Source of the DNA: Candidatus Altarchaeota archaeon
GTDB lineage: Archaea; Altiarchaeota; Altiarchaeia; IMC4; DAOVSA01
Direction of reading: 5' to 3'
Length of the DNA stretch: 5,039 bases
Assembly (NCBI GenBank): GCA_030633635.1
Contig: DAOVSA010000058.1
Span: forward strand, 1 to 5,039
The notes under the pieces were generated by a model, which worked only from the letters and a program-made list of their open reading frames with translations, was not told where the DNA came from and did not search any database. Within the stretch, counting starts at the first letter, position 1. The number at the start of each line of letters is the position of its first letter. This document shows, one piece after another, positions 1-4,875 of this stretch. The position numbers and the translations under genes were made by a program.

Positions 1-168
1 ATAAACTAATCTGATAACTTTACGTTGGTCAAGTATTTTTGCCCAATGCTCCAAGGATTTTTTATTGATACCCAATTCCCGGGATGCATCATCTAGTTTA
101 ATTTCTCCTTTTGCATTCACCAGAGCTACCAAACTATCGATAACTGTTTCTATTTTATTGTCTGTCAT
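1..168 (-). CDS. Helix-turn-helix (winged-helix-like) protein, N-terminal part
   Basis: This open frame starts at ATG (complement of 166-168) and stays open for 56 codons to the window edge, so only the N-terminus is visible. Residues 1-18 form an amphipathic helix. Residues 19-56 look like a small DNA-binding fold: a G-E-I-K-L strand, then D-D-A-S-R-E-L-G-I (helix and turn), then a second helix from about N35 to L47, then a V-I-R-L-V strand. The 'LDDASRELGI' stretch is the usual HTH pattern of a hydrophobic position followed by A-x-x-L-G-(I/V). Comparable N-terminal modules occur on many archaeal hypothetical proteins and regulators, so the specific function cannot be read. No strong Shine-Dalgarno site is present; GGATG lies a few bases upstream of the start. 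An AT-rich spacer with a possible TATA box and a tandem 9-bp repeat precedes it. It diverges from the tRNA-Leu gene. Confidence 0.75.
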   Translation of the reverse strand, partial: MTDNKIETVIDSLVALVNAKGEIKLDDASRELGINKKSLEHWAKILDQRKVIRLVY

Positions 169-205
169 CTTTCATCCGATTATTAACAAATACGTTATTG
201 CTGTT

Positions 206-223
206 TTAATATCATTAATATCA
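206..223. repeat. Tandem 9-bp direct repeat (TTAATATCA x2)
   Basis: TTAATATCA occurs at 206-214 and again, immediately adjacent, at 215-223. It lies between the putative TATA box at 252-259 and the start codon at 168, where an operator for autoregulation could sit. The low sequence complexity weakens this. Confidence 0.4.
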
Positions 224-251
224 ATTCCAGATGTTATGAATTAATAATAAA

Positions 252-259
252 CATATAAA
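252..259 (-). promoter_or_regulatory. Possible TATA box for the HTH gene
   Basis: The minus strand reads TTTATATG here, close to the archaeal TATA consensus. Transcription would begin about 25 bases downstream, near 228-234, giving a 5' leader of roughly 60 bases before the ATG at 168. The region is AT-rich throughout, so chance matches are likely. Confidence 0.35.
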
Positions 260-324
260 TTATAATTAGGGGATTTAATTCTTGATAACTTCCACATCTC
301 ACAGACAAGTCGAGTTATTTTCAA

Positions 325-332
325 CTTTTAAG
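325..332 (+). promoter_or_regulatory. Possible TATA element of tRNA-Leu
   Basis: CTTTTAAG is centred about 27 bases before the tRNA 5' end at 356. That is the right spacing for an archaeal TBP site if transcription starts at or just before the mature end. The match to TTTATATA is only partial. Confidence 0.25.
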
Positions 333-386
333 TGTATGATTCAATATAGTAATATGCGGGGGTGCCCGAGTGGCCAAAGGGGCAGG

Positions 387-489
387 AGAGAATAGTGTTC
401 GACTTTAAATACTAAATTTGTGATTCTTGTCAGGTCTCGCTAAGGGAATGTTTATTTCCATTCGAGAAAATCGCACTATACTCTGTCAG
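387..489 (+). other. tRNA-Leu intron 1 (103 nt, non-canonical 30/31)
   Basis: A full BHB can be drawn. Inner helix: 388-397 with 474-483, that is GAG/CTC, one A-A mismatch, then ATAGTG/CACTAT. Central 4-bp helix: GGCA (381-384) with TGTC (484-487), containing one G-U pair. The 3-nt bulges are GGA (385-387) and AGA (488-490). Cutting after the second bulge base on each side, the usual archaeal rule, joins G386 to A490 and restores the anticodon stem exactly. The outer helix is short: AGG (378-380) with CTT (491-493), one wobble. The intron interrupts the 5' strand of the anticodon stem between positions 30 and 31. It is too short to encode a homing endonuclease, and I see no box C/D guide motifs in it. 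Confidence 0.75.
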
Positions 490-496
490 ACTTAAG

Positions 497-510
497 ACCA
501 CTCGTAAGGA
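497..510 (+). other. tRNA-Leu intron 2 (14 nt, canonical 37/38)
   Basis: The central helix is CTTA (491-494) with TAAG (505-508). The bulges are AGA (495-497) and GAA (509-511), cut after the second base of each. The inner part is only a C498-G504 closing pair over a 5-nt loop, a relaxed BHB. Removal joins G37 (496) to A38 (511), the standard archaeal intron position. The outer helix is the anticodon stem, which is complete only once intron 1 has gone. At 14 nt it is near the lower end for archaeal tRNA introns. Confidence 0.75.
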
Positions 511-560
511 ATCCTGTGACACAGGTCTTCGTGGGTTCGAATCCCTCCCCCCGCATCTGT

Positions 561-568
561 CTATATAT
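561..568 (+). promoter_or_regulatory. TATA box for nnr
   Basis: CTATATAT lies just 6 bases after the tRNA-Leu end. Initiation about 25 bases downstream would fall near 588-594, leaving a leader of roughly 12-18 bases before ATG 606. No Shine-Dalgarno site is visible in that stretch, which suits short-leader or leaderless translation. nnr is thus likely transcribed separately from the tRNA. Confidence 0.45.
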
Positions 569-605
569 CTGAATCGTCATTACAAATATACATCAATAAC
601 CAAAA

Positions 606-2000
606 ATGACTAATCCGGCGAAAATCACAGGCGCGATTGATATGAACTGCGAGTATCTGGGCATCCCGGGAATTCTATTGATGGAGAACGCCGGAAAGGA
701 GATTGCCAGGGAGTGCAGCAAATTCAATAATATAGCAATATTTTGTGGAACCGGAAATAACGGGGGGGATGGTTTGGTTGCTGCAAGACATCTTTCCGGG
801 GCGGGGAAAAAAATTACTGTTTATTTACTGGCAGGTAATAGAACAGAAGAAGCACAAAAAAATCTTGAAATAGTTGGAAATCTCAAGAGCATTAAAATCG
901 AATACATTAAAGATTCAACAAATTGTGAGAAGCTTAAAGGAGAGTTAGAGGAAGTTGATGTTATCATAGATGCATTAATCGGTGTTGGTATCCATGGACA
1001 TCTCAGAGAGCCAATTAGAAGCATTGTAAGACTGATAAATTCGACAAATGCGTTTAAACTCTCTGTAGATGTACCCACCGGCGATGAAAATATAAAAGTT
1101 AATGCAGATACCACTTTATCCTTCCATCTACCAAAAATTCCAGGTGCGAAGGTCGTGGATATCGGAATTCCAAGGGAAGCCGAACTCTATTGTGGTCCCG
1201 GTGATGTTTATCTGGCATTACCCCATAGAAGAGGGGGGGAACATAAGGGGGATTTTGGGCGATTGCTGGTGATTGGAGGGAGTAAAGAGTATTTTGGTGC
1301 ACCACAGTTAGTCGCAAAGGCGGCATTGCAGACAGGTGTTGATCTGGTGACCATAAGTTGCCCGGAGTATGTCGCAGAGAGGGTAGATGATCCCAGTTTA
1401 ATAGTCAATCCACTCGATTCTAAATTTTATCTGACTTCGGAGGATATGGCTCAGATTTTAAGTACGAATTTTGATGCCATCGTCCTTGGCAACGGGATCA
1501 GTACCAAAAAAGAAACGAGAGATCTGGTACGGGATTTGATTAAAGGAACTGAGAAACCAATCTTGTTGGATGCAGATGCGTTAAAATTGATTGAGATGGA
1601 AGATATAAAACCAAATGTGGTGGTAACCCCGCACTCAACGGAGTTTAAGTTATTGTTTGAAAGCCCGGGGTCTGTTGAAACCGTCGAAAAATTTGCAAAG
1701 AAAACCAAGGGGGTCATTCTCATGAAAGGAAAAACCGATATAATCTCAGATGGGGAGAAAACCAGGCTAAATCGTACCGGAAATCCGGGAATGACCGTTG
1801 GTGGAACCGGAGATGTACTCGCAGGAATTATCGGTGCATTACTTGCAATGGGGACAGATAGATTTCAGGCAGCATGTGCCGGTGCATTTTTGTGTGGATT
1901 GGCAGGAGATATCGCTTATGAGGATTTAGATTATTGCTTTACACCCATGGATGTCATAGATTATATCCCGGATGCCATAAAGTTTTGTAGAGGAGTATAG
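606..2000 (+). CDS. nnr: Bifunctional NAD(P)H-hydrate epimerase / ADP-dependent dehydratase
   Basis: This 464-residue enzyme repairs hydrated NADH and NADPH (NADHX, NADPHX) in the cytoplasm. The N-terminal YjeF_N domain interconverts R and S epimers; the C-terminal ribokinase-like domain dehydrates S-NAD(P)HX using ADP. Seen in the sequence: L-M-E-N-A-G (25-30); the Rossmann signature G-T-G-N-N-G-G-D-G (48-56) with A-R-H-L following; D-A-L-I-G-V-G (122-128) carrying the epimerase acidic residue; S-V-D-V-P-T-G (153-159). The dehydratase part starts near 211 with K-G-D-F-G-R-L-L-V-I-G-G-S, then D-A-D-A-L (322-326), T-P-H-S-T-E-F (341-347), G-N-P-G-M (392-396) and G-G-T-G-D-V-L-A-G (399-407), with D403 as the expected catalytic base. 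Length and domain order match two-domain Nnr. The segment after V-P-T-G is shorter than usual for the family. The start at 606 suits the N-terminal 'IT..(A/M)ID.N' pattern. Its 3' end lies 4 bp from the convergent signal peptidase stop. Confidence 0.96.
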   Translation: MTNPAKITGAIDMNCEYLGIPGILLMENAGKEIARECSKFNNIAIFCGTGNNGGDGLVAARHLSGAGKKITVYLLAGNRTEEAQKNLEIVGNLKSIKIEYIKDSTNCEKLKGELEEVDVIIDALIGVGIHGHLREPIRSIVRLINSTNAFKLSVDVPTGDENIKVNADTTLSFHLPKIPGAKVVDIGIPREAELYCGPGDVYLALPHRRGGEHKGDFGRLLVIGGSKEYFGAPQLVAKAALQTGVDLVTISCPEYVAERVDDPSLIVNPLDSKFYLTSEDMAQILSTNFDAIVLGNGISTKKETRDLVRDLIKGTEKPILLDADALKLIEMEDIKPNVVVTPHSTEFKLLFESPGSVETVEKFAKKTKGVILMKGKTDIISDGEKTRLNRTGNPGMTVGGTGDVLAGIIGALLAMGTDRFQAACAGAFLCGLAGDIAYEDLDYCFTPMDVIDYIPDAIKFCRGV

Positions 2001-2004
2001 GAGA

Positions 2005-2739
2005 CTAAAATCTTAAAAGCCGGTTTATTATCAATTTCGGCCAACCGATTTTCGGGATCCTTATCAATCCCTCCGCGAGTAACTGTTCCTCCGTGACCGG
2101 AAAGGAGATCTGCATATATACTCTATCACCTTGCCTTTCACCACATTGATCAACAGAGGGATTATTATCCCCCTTTGTTATATAAAAGGTAAAATTTCCG
2201 GTTTGGGGGTGATCCGGATACACGCACGCATATCCGAGGGTGCAGTTACGTACGTAAGGGATATATTCGTCATAAAAATCTCCCCGACTTAAACAAGCTA
2301 ATGTACCCTCTATGCTTTCAATCTTCCAATCTTTAACCTTGACAATGCCAACAACCCTATGGATTATCGGTTCATTACCCAATTGAGTGTGCAACAAATC
2401 CCGGTTATATATCACTACATCCCCCAATTCTACATCAGCGCGTTTAATTACAACTATATCACCAACATCAATACCCCGTGAGAATGGAAACCCGGATATT
2501 TCTGTGCTGGAGATATCGTGGGCCTCTAACCAGTCACTCCACTCGCCATTCTTATGTACCATACTGGAACTTGAAACATCCACGAGTGGGATGAACATCT
2601 TTGGTTGTAAAATAAGATGTGAGAGTAAAACTATCGCCCCAATCACAATTCCAACCTCCACAAAGTCCTTTATCCAGGGCCATAATACCTTCTTAATACC
2701 GAAATCGATCTTTTGATTTTCGTTTTTCTTTTCGTCCAT
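2005..2739 (-). CDS. Signal peptidase I (archaeal Sec11/LepB type)
   Basis: This membrane-bound serine protease removes signal peptides from Sec-exported preproteins on the outer face of the membrane. The 244-residue protein has a charged, Lys-rich N-terminus (1-25), one membrane segment (about 26-45), and an extracytoplasmic catalytic domain. The nucleophile motif is S-S-S-S-M, with S59 before M60. H127 in I-I-H-R-V-V-G takes the place of the bacterial lysine, as is typical of archaeal and eukaryotic ER enzymes. D191 and D197 in K-G-D-N-N-P-S-V-D have the 6-residue spacing of the two acidic residues known to matter in the Methanococcus voltae enzyme. D-V-G-D-I-V-V (91-97) and L-G-D-V-V-I-Y (105-111) are the usual box between Ser and His. 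Unusual is a Cys-containing stretch between His and Asp (C149, C166, C172) plus C199. No Shine-Dalgarno site is seen before the ATG; a TATA-like element sits about 24 bases upstream. The neighbours have no evident functional link. Confidence 0.95.
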   Translation of the reverse strand: MDEKKNENQKIDFGIKKVLWPWIKDFVEVGIVIGAIVLLSHLILQPKMFIPLVDVSSSSMVHKNGEWSDWLEAHDISSTEISGFPFSRGIDVGDIVVIKRADVELGDVVIYNRDLLHTQLGNEPIIHRVVGIVKVKDWKIESIEGTLACLSRGDFYDEYIPYVRNCTLGYACVYPDHPQTGNFTFYITKGDNNPSVDQCGERQGDRVYMQISFPVTEEQLLAEGLIRIPKIGWPKLIINRLLRF

Positions 2740-2740
2740 C

Positions 2741-2748
2741 TTATTTAT
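2741..2748 (+). promoter_or_regulatory. TATA-like element for the DUF116 gene
   Basis: TTATTTAT is centred about 23 bases before the ATG at 2768, the spacing expected of a leaderless archaeal transcript. It lies within the 28-bp divergent spacer and mirrors the opposite-strand element at 2759-2766. Confidence 0.45.
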
Positions 2749-2758
2749 TATCGTAGAT

Positions 2759-2766
2759 TAAATAAA
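2759..2766 (-). promoter_or_regulatory. TATA-like element for signal peptidase I
   Basis: The minus strand reads TTTATTTA, centred about 24 bases upstream of the start codon at 2739, again fitting leaderless initiation. With the plus-strand element it forms an inverted repeat TTATTTA / TAAATAA (2741-2747 and 2759-2765), so the two promoters overlap. Confidence 0.45.
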
Positions 2767-2767
2767 A

Positions 2768-3421
2768 ATGGAGTTATATGAGCTATTGGGACGACTCTTC
2801 GTGGTGATCCTTGGTTTTTTAATAGTTATTTTGGTAACTAGTCTGATTTTTACATACATAATGTTTAAAAAGAGAAAGATACTCTTTCCAAGGTTTGTAC
2901 TCTTCATCTTGGACACTTTACATACCCCATCTATGAAATTGGTCTCTTTCTTTAATGGTAATGAAGAAATGGTTGATCTGGTCAGCATAGAGATAAGAAA
3001 CATACTATTTAGGGATTCTTTTGCGCGCATTCCATACAAAGACAGGGTTGCTATCTTTCCCCAATGCTTAAGGAGTCTTGGTTGCCCGGCACGACTAAGT
3101 AATATCAAGGGTATCGAATGCGTGGGTTGTGGTAAATGTGTGTTGAATAAATTTAGAGAAAAGTGCGATAAACTCGGTTATAAAGGTTTTTACATCGTTC
3201 CGGGTGGGGGTTTCGTCAAACGAATCGTTAGAGATATAAAACCGATGGCAGCATTGGGCGTAGCCTGCGAATGGGAACTAAATGAGGCGATGCTTTACCT
3301 CTCACAACGAATTCCAGTTCAGGGTGTGCCATTGAGTAAAGCGGGTTGTATAAACACAGAGGTTGATGTTGATAGGGTTTTGGAAGCGTTGAGTATGAAA
3401 GAGAATCATAGAATCACATAA
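2768..3421 (+). CDS. DUF116 family membrane-anchored cysteine-rich protein
   Basis: This 217-residue protein has one N-terminal membrane helix (about 9-33) followed by K-K-R-K (34-37). By the positive-inside rule, the rest is cytoplasmic. The C-terminal half matches the DUF116 pattern: F-P-Q-C-L-R (98-102, C100), G-C-P-A (C106), G-I-E-C-V-G-C-G-K-C (115-124, C118/C121/C124), G-Y-K-G-F-Y-I-V-P-G-G-G (137-148), L-G-V-A-C-E-W-E-L (163-171, C167) and L-S-K-A-G-C-I-N-T-E-V-D (189-200, C194). C133 is an eighth cysteine. The C-x2-C-x2-C cluster plus outlying cysteines suggests a metal or Fe-S site, but DUF116 has no established biochemical function that I know of, so none is assigned. The gene starts 28 bp from the divergent signal peptidase gene with no Shine-Dalgarno site, and is probably leaderless. 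The start is supported by the membrane segment following directly. Confidence 0.9.
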   Translation: MELYELLGRLFVVILGFLIVILVTSLIFTYIMFKKRKILFPRFVLFILDTLHTPSMKLVSFFNGNEEMVDLVSIEIRNILFRDSFARIPYKDRVAIFPQCLRSLGCPARLSNIKGIECVGCGKCVLNKFREKCDKLGYKGFYIVPGGGFVKRIVRDIKPMAALGVACEWELNEAMLYLSQRIPVQGVPLSKAGCINTEVDVDRVLEALSMKENHRIT

Positions 3422-3443
3422 ATATGAAGTATCTTAAATATTA

Positions 3444-3451
3444 TTTATAAA
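3444..3451 (+). promoter_or_regulatory. TATA box, probably for the exchanger gene
   Basis: TTTATAAA is a near-consensus archaeal TATA box, 23 bases after the DUF116 stop. Initiation near 3475 would leave a leader of about 90 bases before ATG 3567. A weaker alternative is ATATAT around 3523-3528, which would give initiation almost at the start codon. Which is used cannot be told from sequence. Confidence 0.4.
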
Positions 3452-3547
3452 GGGTATTATCCATAAAGGTTTTGATCTTTGAATGTGGAAATTAGCCTTG
3501 AATATGGTTAAATAAAGACAAGATATATGATTTAATTAAAAATATTA

Positions 3548-3573
3548 ATAAGATGGTAGAAATAAGATGGTAA
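3548..3573 (+). repeat. 12-bp direct repeat duplicating the exchanger start region
   Basis: AATAAGATGGTA occurs at 3548-3559 and 3562-3573, offset by 14 bases. The second copy contains the annotated ATG (3567). The first contains another ATG (3553) in a different frame that reads six codons and stops at 3571-3573, overlapping the real start. The annotated start is preferred because only its frame continues into the exchanger. Confidence 0.7.
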
Positions 3574-4595
3574 ACATACCCATACCGGATGTATTGATTT
3601 TGCTTGCAGGAATCATAATATTGGTTAAATCTTCGCAGTACTTCGTTGATAGTTCAATCTCCATAGCCATGAGGTTTGGTGTGAGCGGATTCTACATCGG
3701 ATCTACATTGATGGCAATAGGGACATCTATTCCGGAACTTGGAGTTTCTCTATCCTCGGCACTTCATAGGGACTCCGAACTCATAGTTGGGAATATCATA
3801 GGATCCAACATAGCCAACATAGCCATTGTAATCGGTGTGTTATGTATAATAACTAAATTCACATTTCGAAGGGATATCCTGAGACAAGACTTGCCCCTAT
3901 TTCTCTGGATATTCCTGCTATTTTCTATATTCGCGTATGATGGGAATTTAAATCCCGTGGAAGGATCAGTCCTTGTAATCATCTATTTTATGTATGTCCT
4001 CTCAGGGGGTGCAATAAGTAGAAAGAGAGAAAATAGAGAAAATGTGGAATATAAGATAGAGGGTATGGAAGAGGAGGAAGAAGGTGCAAAAGAGGTGGAA
4101 GAAAGTATAAAAGAGGAAGAAGAAGGTGCAAAGAGGAGTTGGATAGAACCTGAAACAAAGAAGTGGACACCTTTGTTTGTTTCTTTTGTTGGAATCAGTA
4201 TAGGGTCCGAATTAATAGTCAGAAGTGTTCTCACTCTCGCTGAATCACTCGGAATCGCAACAGGTATTATGGGTTTACTCATTATAGCTGCCGGGACATC
4301 TCTTGCAGAGTTGGTAGTGTCTGCTACAGCTGTCCGCAAAGGGCGGCATGATATGGCATTGGGAGTTATAATCGGATCGAACATATGCAATATGACCATG
4401 GTTTTGGGGCTATCCACCCTGGTAATACCAGTAGCAATCAATACTGAATTAATCCTCGTCCCATTTATTGTCATGGTTGGATTCACCATACTTTTGAGTA
4501 TGTTGGGTATTATGGGTCTAAGAAGAGAAATAACAAAATTCGATGGAATTGCCATGCTGGCCCTTTATGGGATCTTTGTATTTCTATCACTTTAA
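3567..4595 (+). CDS. CaCA-family calcium/cation (Na+ or H+) exchanger
   Basis: This 342-residue integral membrane antiporter of the Ca2+/cation antiporter superfamily probably exports Ca2+ in exchange for Na+ or H+. About ten membrane helices are predicted, as two inverted five-helix halves. The alpha-1 repeat has G-T-S-I-P-E-L (52-58, E57) and G-N-I-I-G-S-N-I-A-N (75-84, N81). The alpha-2 repeat has G-T-S-L-A-E-L (243-249, E248) and G-V-I-I-G-S-N-I-C-N (266-275, N272). E57 and E248 correspond to the two ion-binding glutamates of NCX_Mj. Between the halves, residues about 150-200 form a cytoplasmic linker with runs of glutamate and an internal repeat (E-E-E-E-G-A-K twice). Length is slightly above the usual 300-320, and the linker accounts for the excess. 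Oddities are the alpha-2 proline replaced by A247, and Asn rather than the Asp of NCX_Mj at 272. The ion coupled to Ca2+ cannot be settled from sequence. No clear Shine-Dalgarno site. Confidence 0.93.
   Translation: MVNIPIPDVLILLAGIIILVKSSQYFVDSSISIAMRFGVSGFYIGSTLMAIGTSIPELGVSLSSALHRDSELIVGNIIGSNIANIAIVIGVLCIITKFTFRRDILRQDLPLFLWIFLLFSIFAYDGNLNPVEGSVLVIIYFMYVLSGGAISRKRENRENVEYKIEGMEEEEEGAKEVEESIKEEEEGAKRSWIEPETKKWTPLFVSFVGISIGSELIVRSVLTLAESLGIATGIMGLLIIAAGTSLAELVVSATAVRKGRHDMALGVIIGSNICNMTMVLGLSTLVIPVAINTELILVPFIVMVGFTILLSMLGIMGLRREITKFDGIAMLALYGIFVFLSL
4077..4132 (+). repeat. In-frame 42-bp-offset repeat in the exchanger linker
   Basis: GAAGAAGGTGCAAA is present at 4077-4090 and 4119-4132, exactly 42 bases (14 codons) apart. 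It encodes two copies of an E-E-G-A-K unit inside a purine-rich, glutamate-rich tract. It looks like a small in-frame duplication that has since drifted. Confidence 0.65.
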
Positions 4596-4597
4596 CC

Positions 4598-4602
4598 TTT
4601 TT
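4598..4602 (+). terminator. Possible oligo-T terminator after the exchanger
   Basis: A T5 run begins two bases after the TAA stop; a second (TTTTT near 4658) follows in a T-rich stretch. Archaeal RNA polymerase can terminate at oligo-T tracts without a hairpin. The runs are short, so support is weak. Confidence 0.25.
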
Positions 4603-4736
4603 AAAACCATATCTCTCGGATAATTGCAGAAAAAACCGCTCTAACTACTTTACAGTACTTTTTAATTTATTACATCTCTAACAATAATATAATGAAAAGT
4701 ATTTGAGATGATACATACCAGTTAGATATCTTAAAT

Positions 4737-4809
4737 GGGCCCGTAGCCTAGTGGATAGGGCACCGGACTTCTAATCCGGAGATCGTGGGTTCAAATCCCG
4801 CCGGGTCCG
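4737..4809 (+). tRNA. tRNA-Arg(UCU)
   Basis: A complete 73-nt cloverleaf without an intron. Acceptor GGGCCCG (4737-4743) pairs with CGGGTCC (4802-4808), one G-U. The D-stem is GCCT (4746-4749) with GGGC (4758-4761). The anticodon stem CCGGA (4763-4767) pairs with TCCGG (4775-4779) around loop CTTCTAA, giving anticodon UCU (4770-4772), which reads AGA/AGG. The variable loop is AGATC; the T-arm is GTGGG, TTCAAAT, CCCGC (4785-4801). The discriminator is G4809 and CCA is not encoded. It stands alone between the exchanger and the right-edge gene. Confidence 0.97.
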
Positions 4810-4867
4810 TGGACTTTTGGTTCATTCTATGGCCTTTATAGATGTAATCATATAAGAACCGAAATCA

Positions 4868-4875
4868 TTTATATA
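4868..4875 (+). promoter_or_regulatory. Strong TATA box upstream of the right-edge gene
   Basis: TTTATATA is an exact archaeal TATA core, preceded by the purine- and A-rich GAAATCA, which could be the TFB recognition element. Initiation is expected near 4895-4900, giving a leader of about 80 bases before ATG 4980. Within that leader lies a 15-codon frame at 4916-4963. Confidence 0.6.

Larger units (their letters stand above)
356..555 (+). tRNA. tRNA-Leu(UAA) with two introns
   Basis: The acceptor stem GCGGGGG (356-362) pairs with CCCCCGC (548-554), followed by discriminator A555; no CCA is encoded. The D-stem is CCC (365-367) with GGG (379-381), and GG at 372-373 gives G18-G19. Splicing out 387-489 and 497-510 leaves an anticodon stem CAGGA/TCCTG, made of 383-386 plus 490 paired with 512-516. 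The loop is CTTAAGA, with U33 at 492 and anticodon UAA at 493-495. The 14-nt variable region (517-530) carries a GAC/GTC stem (518-520 with 525-527), as expected of a class II tRNA. The T-arm is GTGGG (531-535), TTCGAAT, CCCTC (543-547). Leu identity follows from the anticodon, long variable arm and A73. The mature molecule is 83 nt before CCA addition. One oddity is a U-U mismatch in the T-stem (532 with 546). Reading the gene with a single intron fails because the 5' part alone has no U33. Seen: all pairings. Inferred: splice sites. Confidence 0.88.

Noticed and set aside
387..489. Box C/D guide RNA inside the tRNA-Leu intron, as in archaeal tRNA-Trp introns
   Set aside because: GTGATTC is only a partial C box, no CTGA D box occurs in the intron, and no kink-turn pairing is visible.
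383..516. A single-intron reading of tRNA-Leu
   Set aside because: Bases after CAGGA (388 on) give no U33 or usable anticodon. A single cut-out cannot yield a 7-nt loop with a proper stem, whereas two BHB introns give a canonical loop.
821..1723. Several minus-strand open frames opposite nnr
   Set aside because: All overlap conserved nnr motifs on the plus strand and show no recognisable domain.
2387..2716. Plus-strand open frame opposite signal peptidase
   Set aside because: It is antisense to the catalytic region of a well-supported gene and shows no family features.
3983..4555. Long minus-strand open frame of 190 codons opposite the exchanger
   Set aside because: It mirrors the transmembrane and acidic coding sequence, gives Ser/Pro-rich low-complexity protein, and the plus frame has clear CaCA motifs.
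4819..4860. GGTTC / GAACC inverted repeat after tRNA-Arg as a terminator
   Set aside because: The 5-bp arms are separated by 32 bases and no T-run follows; likely chance.
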